From Methylobacterium ajmalii (GTDB lineage Bacteria; Pseudomonadota; Alphaproteobacteria; Rhizobiales; Beijerinckiaceae), in assembly GCF_016613415.1 (NCBI RefSeq), contig NZ_JACWCT010000103.1, positions 1 to 64,000 on the forward strand: 64,000 bases of DNA. Reading direction: 5' to 3'. The position numbers were made by a program, and so were the translations under genes. Shown here one piece after another: positions 50,305 through 59,777 of the stretch. Every line of letters begins with the position of its first letter. Positions within the stretch are counted from its first letter, which is position 1. The notes beneath the pieces were generated by a model. That model worked only from the letters and a program-made list of their open reading frames with translations, searched no databases and had not been told where the DNA came from.

Positions 50305-50390
50305 AATTAACCCAAAATTTAGGCGTTGACGACATAGCGCGACACGAGTCGCGGCGTACTCAACGGTAGGCGTACTGGCAGCTAGACTCG

Positions 50391-51581
50391 CTAGCGGATG
50401 AGCGCATCGATCGCGGCATCGAGTTGTTGCGGATCGATGGAGAACGATTTCTGGTATAAGTTATGGGGGTCGTCCGCGTCCGGGGTCCCGAACAGCACGT
50501 GATAAGCGTGGTTGCATACTGCTGCCTGGTCCCAGAAGAAAGGTTCATGCCAACCGCTCGGCGCAAGGTAGAGCAGCGGTGTGCCCGGTAGGCAGAACGC
50601 CGTGCTCGTCATGCTCGCCCCCATGATCCCAACAACGACCTCGGCTTGCGCGAAAGCCTCGATCTGTTCGCGTAACGACAGGCCCTCAGTGGTGAGTTCC
50701 GTGAAACCGCGCGAACGGAATATCGCCGAGAGATCCGCGGCATTGGTGAGGCGGCGCGGCCACCGGTCCGCTCGGTTCACGAAGAGCCGTCGCATCGGCA
50801 AGCCACTCGCAACCGATCGCCTACCGAGATCCCTAACATAGGTCATCGCATGCGGATTCTTGAGAAACGGGTGCAAGGAGCAGGGTGTGACGTACAGTAG
50901 GTCCTTCACTCTGAGCGGGATATCGGGATCTATGAAGCGGCTCACGCAGGGTCGCGAGCCTGCAGCGAGAACCATGCCCTCCTGCCTGACGGCATCAATT
51001 GCCTCGCTCATCTGTGAGAAAATACAGATGGTGGGACGATCAATAAACTCAAGGCCGGCATGACGCGATAGATCATCAACTAACCAATGGCCATAATTAA
51101 AAGACCCAACCGATCCAAAAAATACGACCTGTGAAACGCTATCTTCGATCGCATGGATAGTTTTGCTTTTCAATTGTTCAGCAAGCGCGGTTCCCTTTTC
51201 CTGTCGATCAATGATGCGAAAATTTTCGTACAGCGGCGATATTTCGTTATTTGATTGAACAAATATCATATTTTTCCAGATGATAGCTGTCTCGATGCGA
51301 ACTAAATAAGATGGGCTTGAACTCGTATATCGATTGTTAATATCTGTGTAATGCTTTAAAAGCTCGTCGACATCGCCGGAAGTCGGCCCAATGACACGCT
51401 TAGGCAAGGGGCGCCTGATGGCTTGGCGTGCGAAGATAGGACGCAAGACTTGAAATTCTGACTTCGCAGGAGCAGATACTTCATGGATGCGCTCGAATGA
51501 AATGTGAGGATCGTGCCATTCTTCTTGTATATAAAGATTGTGGGGAGCGCAGGATACGCCTTCGTGAGCTTGACGGTTCAT
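50391..51581 (-). CDS. Glycosyltransferase family 61 protein
   Basis: The about 396-aa protein has the GT61 (DUF563) features: F-N-Y-G-H-W-L-V-D-D in the centre, L-F-V-N-R-A-D-R-W-P-R-R-L, and A-E-V-V-V-G-I-M-G-A-S-M-T-S near the C-terminus. Bacterial members sit in capsule or exopolysaccharide loci. The N-terminal half (51050-51580) is clearly lower in GC than neighbouring genes, pointing to acquisition by transfer. The start is uncertain: ATG 51581 is my choice; a TTG at 51608 adds nine residues. Confidence 0.8.
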   Translation of the reverse strand: MNRQAHEGVSCAPHNLYIQEEWHDPHISFERIHEVSAPAKSEFQVLRPIFARQAIRRPLPKRVIGPTSGDVDELLKHYTDINNRYTSSSPSYLVRIETAIIWKNMIFVQSNNEISPLYENFRIIDRQEKGTALAEQLKSKTIHAIEDSVSQVVFFGSVGSFNYGHWLVDDLSRHAGLEFIDRPTICIFSQMSEAIDAVRQEGMVLAAGSRPCVSRFIDPDIPLRVKDLLYVTPCSLHPFLKNPHAMTYVRDLGRRSVASGLPMRRLFVNRADRWPRRLTNAADLSAIFRSRGFTELTTEGLSLREQIEAFAQAEVVVGIMGASMTSTAFCLPGTPLLYLAPSGWHEPFFWDQAAVCNHAYHVLFGTPDADDPHNLYQKSFSIDPQQLDAAIDALIR

Positions 51582-52158
51582 TGGGACATCCGGCTTCGCG
51601 GTATTCAAAGAAAATTTTACGTCGCCATGATGTAGTACCGCAGGAATGTCAACGCACCTCTCGACGCGAGATTGGCCGAAGGTTATCGGTCGTTATCAGG
51701 ATTTATGAATGTATTTTAATGATGATATAAAATACAAATCTTTATAATATTGGTTATATTTAAATAATAACTACATATTTTAAATATAAAAATTTATTAA
51801 TTTCAAGTTATATTAGATATAAATACAAAATAGAAAACATAATTGTAAATTATAGAAACGATTAGGGGATGAAAGGGAGATTTGTTTTACTATTTATAGC
51901 AGAATTTTATTAATGCCCTATCGTCGAATTACATCATAATTGAATAAAGCGCATTGATATGCTGAATTCGATTTGGCAGGCGCACTACGCGAACGGCCTG
52001 ATCATCGTGCGTTTTACAAGACGTGGGGCTCGGCCGACGGCTCGTCGGCATTACATTCAGGCAGGATACCACCTATGCGCGCCGAGGCATCGTCGTCGCC
52101 GCGACAACGAGCGATCTGGCAACTGCCACCGCTTAGTCCCTGCGACTTGGCCGGACAT
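51582..52158. other. Gene-free segment with a strongly AT-rich core and a possible transposase scrap
   Basis: Bases about 51700-51960 are overwhelmingly A and T, unlike anything else in the window, with no open frame of note. From about 51973 GC rises again. A frame through 51985-52130 reads A-F-Y-K-T-W-G-S-A-D-G-S-S-A, which loosely recalls the W-G-x-G-x-T-S-S-S-D-G-Q motif of Tn3-family transposases; this is a weak resemblance. The segment marks the edge of the polysaccharide patch. Confidence 0.5.
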
Positions 52159-53352
52159 TCATGCCGGATCCGATTCTTCCGGCTGTCCATGACGCGGGGA
52201 GCGGAGGTTCACGTCGTTGTGGACGAGCCAAGTGGCCAGCAGTCGCAATTCCCCCTCCAACGCCTCCCGCGCCCCCTCCACCACCCCCGGCTCCCAATGC
52301 ACGGCATGCACCAAGAGCCTCCCCCCAGCCCGATCCGTCTTCAAATCCACCCGCCCCACCAAGGCCTCCCCGAACAGGAAAGGCAGCACGTAATACCCGT
52401 ACTGCCGCTGCGCCGCCGGGGTGTAGATCTCGATGCGGTAGCGAAAACCGAACAGGCGCTCGGTGCGGGCGCGCTCCCAGACCAGGGGGTCGAAGGGGGC
52501 GAGCAAGGCTCGGGCCGAGACGCGGCGGGGGGTTTGGGCGTCGCGGTGGAGGTAGGCGGGGGGCCAGCCGGGCACCTCGGCCGGGAGCAGGAGGCCCTCC
52601 TCCACCAGCCGGGCGATGGCCGCGGCGGCATCGGGCGCGTCGAGGCGGAAATAGTCGCGGAGTTCTGACGCCGTGGCGAGGCCGAGCGCCCGGGCGGAGA
52701 GGGCGACCAGCTGGGCCTGCGCCTCCGCCTCCGGCACGTCGGGCAGGGAAAAGATGTCCGGTGGGATCACCCGCTCGGTGAGGTCGTAGACCCGCTCGAA
52801 GCTGCGCCGCCGCGTCGCGGTGGTGACGTGGCCGGCGTAGAACAGCCATTCGAGCATGCGCTTGGGCTCGCTCCATGCCCACCAGCCGGCCCGGCCGGTC
52901 TGGATGTCGGAGGCCGAGAGCGGGCCTTCGTCGCGCAGCCGCGCGAGCAATGCCATCGCCTCGAGCCGGCGCTCGGTGGCGAAGGTCCGCATCGCCCGGT
53001 AGCCGGCCTCGCCCCGATCGGCCCGGGCCATGCGCCAGCGCAGGAGCGGGTGGAGCGCGAGCGGCAGGAGCGAGCATTCATGCGCCCAGTACTCGAACAG
53101 CCGCCGGTCGCGCCTTGGGCCCCAGGCGCGGCGGTCGAGGACGCTCGTGTCGTAGGCGCCGAGCCGCGAGAAGGCCGGCAGGTAATGCGCCCGCACCAGA
53201 ACGTTGACGCTGTCGATCTGGTGCAGGCCGAGCCGGTCGATCGTGGCGGCGAGGTGCCGGGGACCGGCGGTGGCAGGGCGTGCGGCATGAAATCCCTGCG
53301 CCGCCAGGGCGACCCGGCGGGCTTCGGAAGGCGTCAGCCGCACGATCCCCAT
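52159..53352 (-). CDS. AlkZ/YcaQ-family winged-helix DNA glycosylase
   Basis: The 397-aa protein matches the HTH_42 family, with the active-site motif L-H-Q-I-D-S-V-N-V-L-V-R-A-H-Y: Gln45 and Asp47 form the Q-x-D pair that marks the YcaQ subfamily. YcaQ unhooks interstrand crosslinks and N-alkylpurines. Winged helices and the Y-Y-V-L-P-F-L-F-G and G-R-V-D-L-K motifs are also typical. ATG 53352 lies 5 bp after the ilvD stop, so the two form an operon, though without an evident functional link. Confidence 0.87.
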   Translation of the reverse strand: MGIVRLTPSEARRVALAAQGFHAARPATAGPRHLAATIDRLGLHQIDSVNVLVRAHYLPAFSRLGAYDTSVLDRRAWGPRRDRRLFEYWAHECSLLPLALHPLLRWRMARADRGEAGYRAMRTFATERRLEAMALLARLRDEGPLSASDIQTGRAGWWAWSEPKRMLEWLFYAGHVTTATRRRSFERVYDLTERVIPPDIFSLPDVPEAEAQAQLVALSARALGLATASELRDYFRLDAPDAAAAIARLVEEGLLLPAEVPGWPPAYLHRDAQTPRRVSARALLAPFDPLVWERARTERLFGFRYRIEIYTPAAQRQYGYYVLPFLFGEALVGRVDLKTDRAGGRLLVHAVHWEPGVVEGAREALEGELRLLATWLVHNDVNLRSPRHGQPEESDPA

Positions 53353-53357
53353 CGGTT

Positions 53358-55187
53358 TTAGATCTTCCGCACGGCCCCGTGGGCGGCGCTGGTGGTCATG
53401 CTGGCGAAGGCCCGGAGCGCGGCGCTCACCTTGCGCTTGCGCGGGGCGGCGGGCTGCCAGCCCTTCGCGGTTTGCGCGGCGCGGCGGCGTTCGATCTCGT
53501 CGGAATCGACCGCGAGGTGGATGCGCCGGTTCGGGATGTCGATCTCGATCCGGTCGCCCTGCTCGACGAGGCCGATCAACCCGCCTTCCGCCGCTTCCGG
53601 CGAGACGTGGCCGATCGACAGGCCCGAGGAGCCGCCCGAGAAGCGCCCGTCGGTGACGAGCGCACAGGCCTTTCCGAGGCCCTTCGACTTCAGGTAGCTC
53701 GTCGGATACAGCATCTCCTGCATGCCGGGGCCGCCGCGGGGGCCCTCGTAGCGGATCAGCACCACCTCGCCGGCCTTGACCTTGCCGCCCAGGATGCCTT
53801 CGACCGCCGCGTCCTGGCTCTCGAAGACGTGGGCCGGGCCGGAGAAGCTGAGGATGCTGGCATCCACGCCGGCGGTCTTCACGATGCAGCCGTCTTCCGC
53901 CAGGTTGCCGTAGAGCACCGCGAGGCCGCCATCCTGCGAATAGGCGTGGGCTGAATCGCGCACCACCCCGCCCTCGCGGTCGAGGTCGAGCTCGTCGAAG
54001 CGGGAGGCCTGGCTGAAGGCGACCTGGGTCGGGATGCCGCCGGGGGCCGCGCGGTAGAACTCGCGCACGCTCTCGCTGGTGGTGCGGGCGACGTCCCAGC
54101 GCGCCAGCGCCTCCTTGAGGGTGCCGGAGCCGACATTGCCGACATTGGTGTCGATCAGGCCGGCCCGGTCGAGCTCGCCGAGGATCGCCATGATGCCGCC
54201 GGCGCGGTGCACGTCCTCCATGTGGACGTTGGCGACGGCGGGCGCGACCTTGCACAGCACCGGCACCCGGCGCGACAGCCGGTCGATATCGGCCATGGTG
54301 AAGGGCACCTCGCCCTCATAGGCCGCGGCGAGCAGGTGCAGCACCGTGTTGGTCGAGCCGCCCATGGCGATGTCGAGGGTCATGGCGTTCTCGAACGCCG
54401 TCATCGAGGCGATCGCGCGCGGCAGCACGGACGCATCGTCCTGCTCGTAATGGCGCTTGGCGAGATCGACGATGAGGTGGCCGGCCTCGACGAACAGGCG
54501 CTTGCGGTCGGCATGCGTCGCCAGGACCGAGCCGTTGCCGGGCAGCGACAGGCCGAGCGCCTCGGTGAGGCAGTTCATCGAGTTGGCGGTGAACATGCCC
54601 GAGCACGAGCCGCAGGTCGGGCAGGCCGAGCGCTCGATCACCTGCACGTCCTCGTCGGTGACGCGGTCGTCGGCGGCGGCGATCATCGCGTCGACGAGGT
54701 CGACCTTCTTGATTCCGGTCGAGAGGTGGACCTTGCCGGCCTCCATCGGCCCGCCGGAGACGAAGACCACCGGGATGTTGAGGCGCAGCGCCGCCATCAG
54801 CATGCCGGGGGTGATCTTGTCGCAGTTCGAGATGCACACCATGGCGTCGGCGCAATGCGCGTTGACCATGTACTCGACCGAATCGGCGATCAGGTCGCGG
54901 GACGGCAGCGAGTAGAGCATGCCGTCGTGGCCCATCGCGATGCCGTCATCGACCGCGATGGTGTTGAACTCCTTGGCGACGCCGCCCGCCGCCTCGATCT
55001 CCCGCGCCACGAGCTGGCCGAGGTCCTTGAGGTGGACGTGGCCGGGCACGAACTGCGTGAACGAGTTCACCACCGCGATGATCGGCTTGCCGAAATCGGC
55101 GTCGGTCATGCCGGTGGCGCGCCACAGGCCGCGGGCGCCGGCCATGTTGCGGCCGTGGGTGGTGGTGCGGGAGCGATAGGCGGGCAT
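53358..55187 (-). CDS. ilvD: Dihydroxy-acid dehydratase
   Basis: The 609-aa protein catalyses the third common step of branched-chain amino acid synthesis. Cluster-binding cysteines are in [11 protein letters not shown] and [17 protein letters not shown], and the C-terminal [10 protein letters not shown] motif is present. Length and N-terminus ([10 protein letters not shown]) match the IlvD branch over Edd. It precedes the AlkZ-like gene. Confidence 0.96.
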   Translation of the reverse strand: MPAYRSRTTTHGRNMAGARGLWRATGMTDADFGKPIIAVVNSFTQFVPGHVHLKDLGQLVAREIEAAGGVAKEFNTIAVDDGIAMGHDGMLYSLPSRDLIADSVEYMVNAHCADAMVCISNCDKITPGMLMAALRLNIPVVFVSGGPMEAGKVHLSTGIKKVDLVDAMIAAADDRVTDEDVQVIERSACPTCGSCSGMFTANSMNCLTEALGLSLPGNGSVLATHADRKRLFVEAGHLIVDLAKRHYEQDDASVLPRAIASMTAFENAMTLDIAMGGSTNTVLHLLAAAYEGEVPFTMADIDRLSRRVPVLCKVAPAVANVHMEDVHRAGGIMAILGELDRAGLIDTNVGNVGSGTLKEALARWDVARTTSESVREFYRAAPGGIPTQVAFSQASRFDELDLDREGGVVRDSAHAYSQDGGLAVLYGNLAEDGCIVKTAGVDASILSFSGPAHVFESQDAAVEGILGGKVKAGEVVLIRYEGPRGGPGMQEMLYPTSYLKSKGLGKACALVTDGRFSGGSSGLSIGHVSPEAAEGGLIGLVEQGDRIEIDIPNRRIHLAVDSDEIERRRAAQTAKGWQPAAPRKRKVSAALRAFASMTTSAAHGAVRKI

Positions 55188-55280
55188 GGGAACTCTTCTA
55201 AGGGAGGCTCCCTCGCGTCATGCCGCCGCCGGCCCGTCTCCCGCAAGTCCTTCCATGCAGGTCTGGTCCGCGACCGGTCG

Positions 55281-55547
55281 CTACTTCGAGCAGCCGATGC
55301 AGATGCCCTTCATGATCGCGTCCTCGCGCTTGGCCTCCCGGCGCATCTGCGGCGAGACGGTGGCGGTCTCGTTCGGACCGAGCGCGCCGGGCTTGGGCAC
55401 CGTCTGCCCGGTGCCGGCGGTGTTGGGCGCCTTGATCGTCGAGGCCGGCCCGCCGCCGGTGCCGGTCTCGCTCACCTGCGCGAGGGCGGGGAGCGGGGCG
55501 AGGATCGCGAGGGCGAGAAGGGGCGTGAGAAGGGTGCGGGCCGACAT
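55281..55547 (-). CDS. Small exported protein with C-terminal Cys-x-x-Cys
   Basis: ATG 55547 follows AAGGA. The 88-aa product has a clear signal peptide (residues 1-24, ending P-A-L-A-Q), a Gly/Thr/Pro-rich middle and ends G-I-C-I-G-C-S-K. The terminal cysteines could bind metal or form a disulfide. No family recognised. It is upstream of, and on the same strand as, ilvD. Confidence 0.65.
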   Translation of the reverse strand: MSARTLLTPLLALAILAPLPALAQVSETGTGGGPASTIKAPNTAGTGQTVPKPGALGPNETATVSPQMRREAKREDAIMKGICIGCSK

Positions 55548-55648
55548 GGGGTGGGTCCTTCGAAAAACCTGGCCTGAGTCGACGCGGGGCACACGGCGAA
55601 GTTCCCGACGCGTGGTCACGCTTCGCGCGCGCGAACCCTTCCCCGCAA

Positions 55649-55688
55649 CGCGGGATCCCCTCTCCCGTGTGGGAGAGGGGATCCCGCG
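55649..55688. terminator. Perfect 18-bp inverted repeat (strong hairpin)
   Basis: Arms 55649-55666 and 55671-55688 are perfectly complementary around a GTGT loop (core GATCCCCTCTCCC/GGGAGAGGGGATC). Lying between divergent genes, it is more likely an extragenic palindromic repeat than a true terminator, but the RNA hairpin would be very stable on either strand. Confidence 0.5.
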
Positions 55689-55809
55689 CGCGATTCCCAA
55701 AGGGATTTCCCCCGGCCAGCCCCGCCTCCGCGGGAAAGGGATCGGGTGCGCGGGCCATCGACGCGGGGCGGCCGGCGAAAGCGGGGGCGGCCAACCTATA
55801 TCCGCCCTC

Positions 55810-57663
55810 ATGGACACCCCCGCCGAGAGCCGCCTCGATCGCCTGCGCCGCGCCGCCAGCGCCCGGCTCGGGCCTTTGCGCCACCTGCCCGCCCTGTTTC
55901 GCCTCGCGCTCGCGACCGATCCGCGGCTGACGGCGGCGAGCCTCGCCCTGCGCCTCCTGCGCGCCGGGCTGCCGGCGCTGATGCTCTACATCGCCAAGCT
56001 CGTGGTCGACGCCGTGGTGGCGGGACGTGCCGGGCCGCCGCCGGAGGCCGGGTGGCTCGCCGATCCGCGGCTGCACCATCTCGGGATGCTCGTCGGGATC
56101 GAGCTCGGGCTCGCGGTCCTGTCGGACCTCCTCGGGCGGGCGACCGCTTACGTCGACGGCGTGCTGGCGGAGAAAGTCGGCAACGCCACCTCCCTGCGCC
56201 TGATGACGCATGCCGCCGCCCTCGACCTCGAGCAGTTCGAGGACAGCGCGATCCAGGACCGGCTCGAGCGGGCCCGGCGCCAGGTGGCGTGGCGCTCGAA
56301 CCTGATCGGGCAGTTGCTCGGCCAGCTCCAGGACCTCGTCACGGCGATCACGCTGGCGGTCGCGGTCGGCACGATGCTGCCGGGGCTGGTGCTGCTCCTG
56401 GTGCTGGCCCTGATTCCGGCCTTCCTCAACGAGCTGCACTTCAACGCCCGCGGCTACCGCCTGGCCTTCCGCCGCAGCCCGGACCGGCGCGAGACCGACT
56501 ACCTGCGCTACCTCGGGGCGGACGCGGCGAGCGCCAAGGAGGTGAAGCTGTTCGGCCTCGCCGCCCACCTCGCCGCGCGCTTCCGCGACCTCGCCGCCCG
56601 GCTCCTCGCCGAGAACCGGGAGCTCGCCCGCCACCGGGCGCTCGCCGGCGGCGCCTTCGCGACGCTCGGCACGCTCGCCTACTACGCCGCCTACCTGGTC
56701 ATCGCCGGGGAGGCGCTCGCCGGCACGCTCACCGTCGGCGACCTCACCTTCCTGGGCGGCGCCTTCCTACGGCTGCGCGGCCTCGTCGAGGGGCTCTTGC
56801 TCGGCGCCTCGCAGGTGATGGGCCAGGCCCAGTATCTCGACGACCTCTTCTCGTTCTTCACCATCGCGCCGACGATCCGCTCCGGGTCGCGCCCGGTGCC
56901 GGAGCGCCTGCGCACGGGCTTCGTGTTCGAGGATGTGGGCTACCGCTATCCGGGCCAGAGCCGCTGGGCGGTGCGCCACCTCTCGCTCGCGATCGGGGCC
57001 GGCGAGGTGGTGGCGCTGGTGGGCGAGAACGGCGCCGGCAAGACCACGATCGTCAAGCTGCTCGCGCGGCTCTACGCCCCCACCGAGGGGCGCATCCTCC
57101 TCGATGGCCGCGACCTCGCCGAATACGACATCGAGTCCCTGCGCGCCCGGATCGGCGTGATCTTCCAGGATTTCCTGCGGTTCGACTTCACGGCCGGCGA
57201 CAACATCGCGGTCGGGCGGATCGAGGCGCGGGAGGACCGCGAGGGCATCGCGGCCGCCGCCCGGCGGGCGCTCGCCGATGCGGTGATCGAGCGGCTGCCG
57301 GCGACCTACGACCAGCGCCTCGGACGGCGCTTCGAGGACGGGGTCGAGCTGTCGGGCGGCGAGTGGCAGAAGGTGGCGATCGCCCGCGCCTACCGGCGCG
57401 ACGCCGCGATGCTGGTCCTCGACGAGCCGACGGCGGCGCTCGACGCCGCGGCCGAGGCCGAGATCTTCCGCCGCTTCGCCGACCTCGCGGCGGGCCGCAC
57501 CGCGCTCCTGATCTCGCACCGCTTCTCCACCGTGCGCCGGGCCGACCGGATCGTGGTGCTCTCCGGCGGACGGGTGCTGGAGGAGGGCACGCATGCCGAC
57601 CTCGTGGCCCGCGGCGGCCGCTACGCCGAACTCTTCGAGCTGCAGGCGGCGGGCTACCGCTGA
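55810..57663 (+). CDS. ABC transporter, fused permease-ATPase
   Basis: The 617-aa half-transporter has a six-helix exporter domain (residues about 35-340) and an ATPase domain. The latter shows Walker A G-E-N-G-A-G-K-T-T near 408, Q-loop V-I-F-Q-D-F, signature L-S-G-G-E-W-Q-K, Walker B A-M-L-V-L-D-E-P-T and the H-loop I-S-H-R-F-S-T. All catalytic residues are intact. It should dimerise; the cargo (lipid, peptide or drug) is not evident and no partner gene adjoins it. Confidence 0.92.
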   Translation: MDTPAESRLDRLRRAASARLGPLRHLPALFRLALATDPRLTAASLALRLLRAGLPALMLYIAKLVVDAVVAGRAGPPPEAGWLADPRLHHLGMLVGIELGLAVLSDLLGRATAYVDGVLAEKVGNATSLRLMTHAAALDLEQFEDSAIQDRLERARRQVAWRSNLIGQLLGQLQDLVTAITLAVAVGTMLPGLVLLLVLALIPAFLNELHFNARGYRLAFRRSPDRRETDYLRYLGADAASAKEVKLFGLAAHLAARFRDLAARLLAENRELARHRALAGGAFATLGTLAYYAAYLVIAGEALAGTLTVGDLTFLGGAFLRLRGLVEGLLLGASQVMGQAQYLDDLFSFFTIAPTIRSGSRPVPERLRTGFVFEDVGYRYPGQSRWAVRHLSLAIGAGEVVALVGENGAGKTTIVKLLARLYAPTEGRILLDGRDLAEYDIESLRARIGVIFQDFLRFDFTAGDNIAVGRIEAREDREGIAAAARRALADAVIERLPATYDQRLGRRFEDGVELSGGEWQKVAIARAYRRDAAMLVLDEPTAALDAAAEAEIFRRFADLAAGRTALLISHRFSTVRRADRIVVLSGGRVLEEGTHADLVARGGRYAELFELQAAGYR

Positions 57664-57784
57664 GGCGCTCCCGCGGCCCACCGCGCCGCCTCGTCGTCGG
57701 CGAGGTCGGCCGCATCGGCGATCCGCGCGCGGGCGGTCCGGTCCGGGCGCGCGGCCCTGCGGGCGATCGACGTCTCGAACCGTG

Positions 57785-58549
57785 TCAGGGCCGCGCGTCG
57801 AGGAACGCCAGCACGCCGGCCTTGTGCACCTTGTCGCCGACGGCGAGGTTGTGATCGCGGTCGGGGATGTCGAGGGCCTTCGCCTCCGGGATCAGGGCGG
57901 CGAGCGCCGGGCCCGAACCCGCAACGGTGTCGGTGGTGCCGACCGCGACCAGCACCGGCACCTCGATCTGCGCCACCTCCGCCCGCGACAGGGTCTGGCG
58001 CGAGCCGCGCATGCAGGCGGCGAGCGCGCGCAGGTCGCTCCCGGTCGATTCGGCGAAGACCCGGAACATCCGCGCCGTCGGATCGGTGACGGCGTCGCGG
58101 GAGGGGGCCTCCATCGCCTCCGAGATGCCGGGGGGCAGCCCCCTCCCCTCGACGAGGTGGATGCCCAGGCCCCCGAGCAGCGCCGAACGGACGCGGTCCG
58201 GGTAGGCGAGCGCCAGGAAGGCGGTGATCCGCGCGCCCATCGAGTAGCCCATCACGTCGGCGCGGGGGATCTCGAGATGGTCGAGGAGCCGGCGGGCATC
58301 CTCGGCCATCAGGTCGGAGCCGTAGGCCTCGGGCTCGTAGAGCTTGCCGCTGCGGCCGTGGCCGCGGTTGTCGAGGGCGATCACCCGCCGCCCGGCCCCG
58401 GTCAGGCTGCGCACCCAGGAGGTGTTGACCCAGTTGACCGCGTGGTTCGACGCGAAGCCGTGGATCAGCAGGATCGGATCGCTCGCACCTTCCTTGGGGG
58501 CGACGTCGACATAGGCGATCGGCACGCCGTCCGAATCGAAGGTCTGCAT
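57785..58549 (-). CDS. Alpha/beta hydrolase
   Basis: The 254-aa protein has the hydrolase fold motifs L-L-I-H-G-F near residue 27 and D-N-R-G-H-G-R-S near 60, with a full triad: Ser103 in G-Y-S-M-G-A, Asp207 in G-T-T-D-T-V-A and His233 in D-R-D-H-N. The sequence is of the 3-oxoadipate enol-lactonase/haloperoxidase-like branch. ATG 58549 was chosen; a longer frame reads into the dispersed repeat and is not used. Confidence 0.87.
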   Translation of the reverse strand: MQTFDSDGVPIAYVDVAPKEGASDPILLIHGFASNHAVNWVNTSWVRSLTGAGRRVIALDNRGHGRSGKLYEPEAYGSDLMAEDARRLLDHLEIPRADVMGYSMGARITAFLALAYPDRVRSALLGGLGIHLVEGRGLPPGISEAMEAPSRDAVTDPTARMFRVFAESTGSDLRALAACMRGSRQTLSRAEVAQIEVPVLVAVGTTDTVAGSGPALAALIPEAKALDIPDRDHNLAVGDKVHKAGVLAFLDARP

Positions 58550-58583
58550 GGGCGATGGGCTCCTGCGCGGGGTCGAGGCCGGC

Positions 58584-58687
58584 TTAGAGCATTTTCCGAC
58601 GAAGTGGAAACCGGTTCGTCGGAGAAAATGCGACAAAACAAAGACTTAGAGAGCTTCGCGATTGCAACGCGATCGTGAAGCTCTCTA
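58584..58687 (+). repeat. Dispersed palindromic repeat, copy 2
   Basis: About 104 bp, beginning TTAGAGCATTTTCCGACGAA and ending in a GAGAGCTTCGCGATTGCAAC... hairpin. It is the plus-strand counterpart of 46504-46611. The first hairpin pairs GCATTTTCCGACGAA with TTCGTCGGAGAAAATGC. It lies between two minus-strand genes. Confidence 0.82.
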
Positions 58688-58739
58688 GCGCAGGGGCGGG
58701 CGGGCCCGCAACGCGTAGCAGGACCGCCGGCGGACGTCC

Positions 58740-59645
58740 CTATTCCGGCGGCGTCCGGACCGCGACGCCGAGCATCGCCTCGAACGGCAGGATCATCGCG
58801 CCCTTGTCGCGCGCGCCGTGGCCGTGGCGCAGAGCCATCTGGTAGGTCGCGGTGGCGGCGGCCGTCACCGGCAGCGGGAAGCCGCCCTCCGCGCCGACCG
58901 CGGCGGCGCTGACGAGGTCCTTGTAGGCTTTGGCCAGCGGGTAGCCCTCGTCGAACGCGCCCTGCAGGATCCGCGGCACGAAGTATTGCGAGGCGTAGCT
59001 GCGGCTGGTGCCGGTGGTGACCACGGTCGCGAGCCGCGCCGGGTCGAGGCCCATCGCCACCGCCATCGGCAGCACCTCGGCCAGGGCCGCGATGTTGATG
59101 TCGTAGATGACGTTGTTGACGGTCTTGGTGAGCTGCCCGCTGCCGAGGGGGCCCATGTGCAGCACCTGCGTGCCGATCCGGGCGAGCAACGGCTCGGCTG
59201 CGGCGAAGTCCTCCGGCGTGCCGCCGCACATCACCGTGAGGGTCGCGGCCTCGGCGCCGGCCGGCGCGCCGGAGACCGGGGCGTCGAGGAAGCGCAGGCC
59301 CCGGCCCGCGAGCGCCCGGCCGAGGCTCACCGCCGTCGCGTGCGCGATGGTGCTCAGGTCGATCACCAGGGCGCCGGGCGCGAGACGCGCCGCGAGCCCG
59401 TCCGGCCCGAGCAGCACCGCCTCGACCACGTCGCCGTCGGGCAGGCACAGGATCAGCACGTCGGCGCCGGCCGCCGCCTCCCGGTCGGTCGTGGCGATCA
59501 GCCCGGGCCCGTCGAGCCCGGCGACCCGCGCCGGATCGGAATCGATCGCCACCACCGTGTCGGCGCCCTCCCCCTTCGCGGCGAGGTGGCGGGCGATCGG
59601 GCGGCCCATCTGGCCGAGGCCCATCAGGGCGATGCGGCGGCTCAT
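58740..59645 (-). CDS. Beta-hydroxyacid dehydrogenase (3-hydroxyisobutyrate dehydrogenase/tartronate semialdehyde reductase family)
   Basis: The 301-aa protein begins with G-L-G-Q-M-G (residues 9-14) for NAD(P), has the substrate motif D-A-P-V-S-G-A-P-A-G-A near 121 and catalytic Lys174 in G-S-G-Q-L-T-K-T-V-N-N. These are diagnostic for the family. In methylotrophs such enzymes can act on glyoxylate-derived semialdehydes, but the substrate here is not shown. ATG 59645 is the natural start. Confidence 0.9.
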   Translation of the reverse strand: MSRRIALMGLGQMGRPIARHLAAKGEGADTVVAIDSDPARVAGLDGPGLIATTDREAAAGADVLILCLPDGDVVEAVLLGPDGLAARLAPGALVIDLSTIAHATAVSLGRALAGRGLRFLDAPVSGAPAGAEAATLTVMCGGTPEDFAAAEPLLARIGTQVLHMGPLGSGQLTKTVNNVIYDINIAALAEVLPMAVAMGLDPARLATVVTTGTSRSYASQYFVPRILQGAFDEGYPLAKAYKDLVSAAAVGAEGGFPLPVTAAATATYQMALRHGHGARDKGAMILPFEAMLGVAVRTPPE

Positions 59646-59777
59646 CGTGCGGTTCCTCCGTCGTGGCTTTCTACCGCGATACCGCGTCGGCGGCACCGAT
59701 GCGCGGGGTGCCGGCGAAAAAGGCGTCGCGCCCGGGCGAGGCTTGAGCCCGGCCCCGCCCCCCGGCATAGGGACGCC

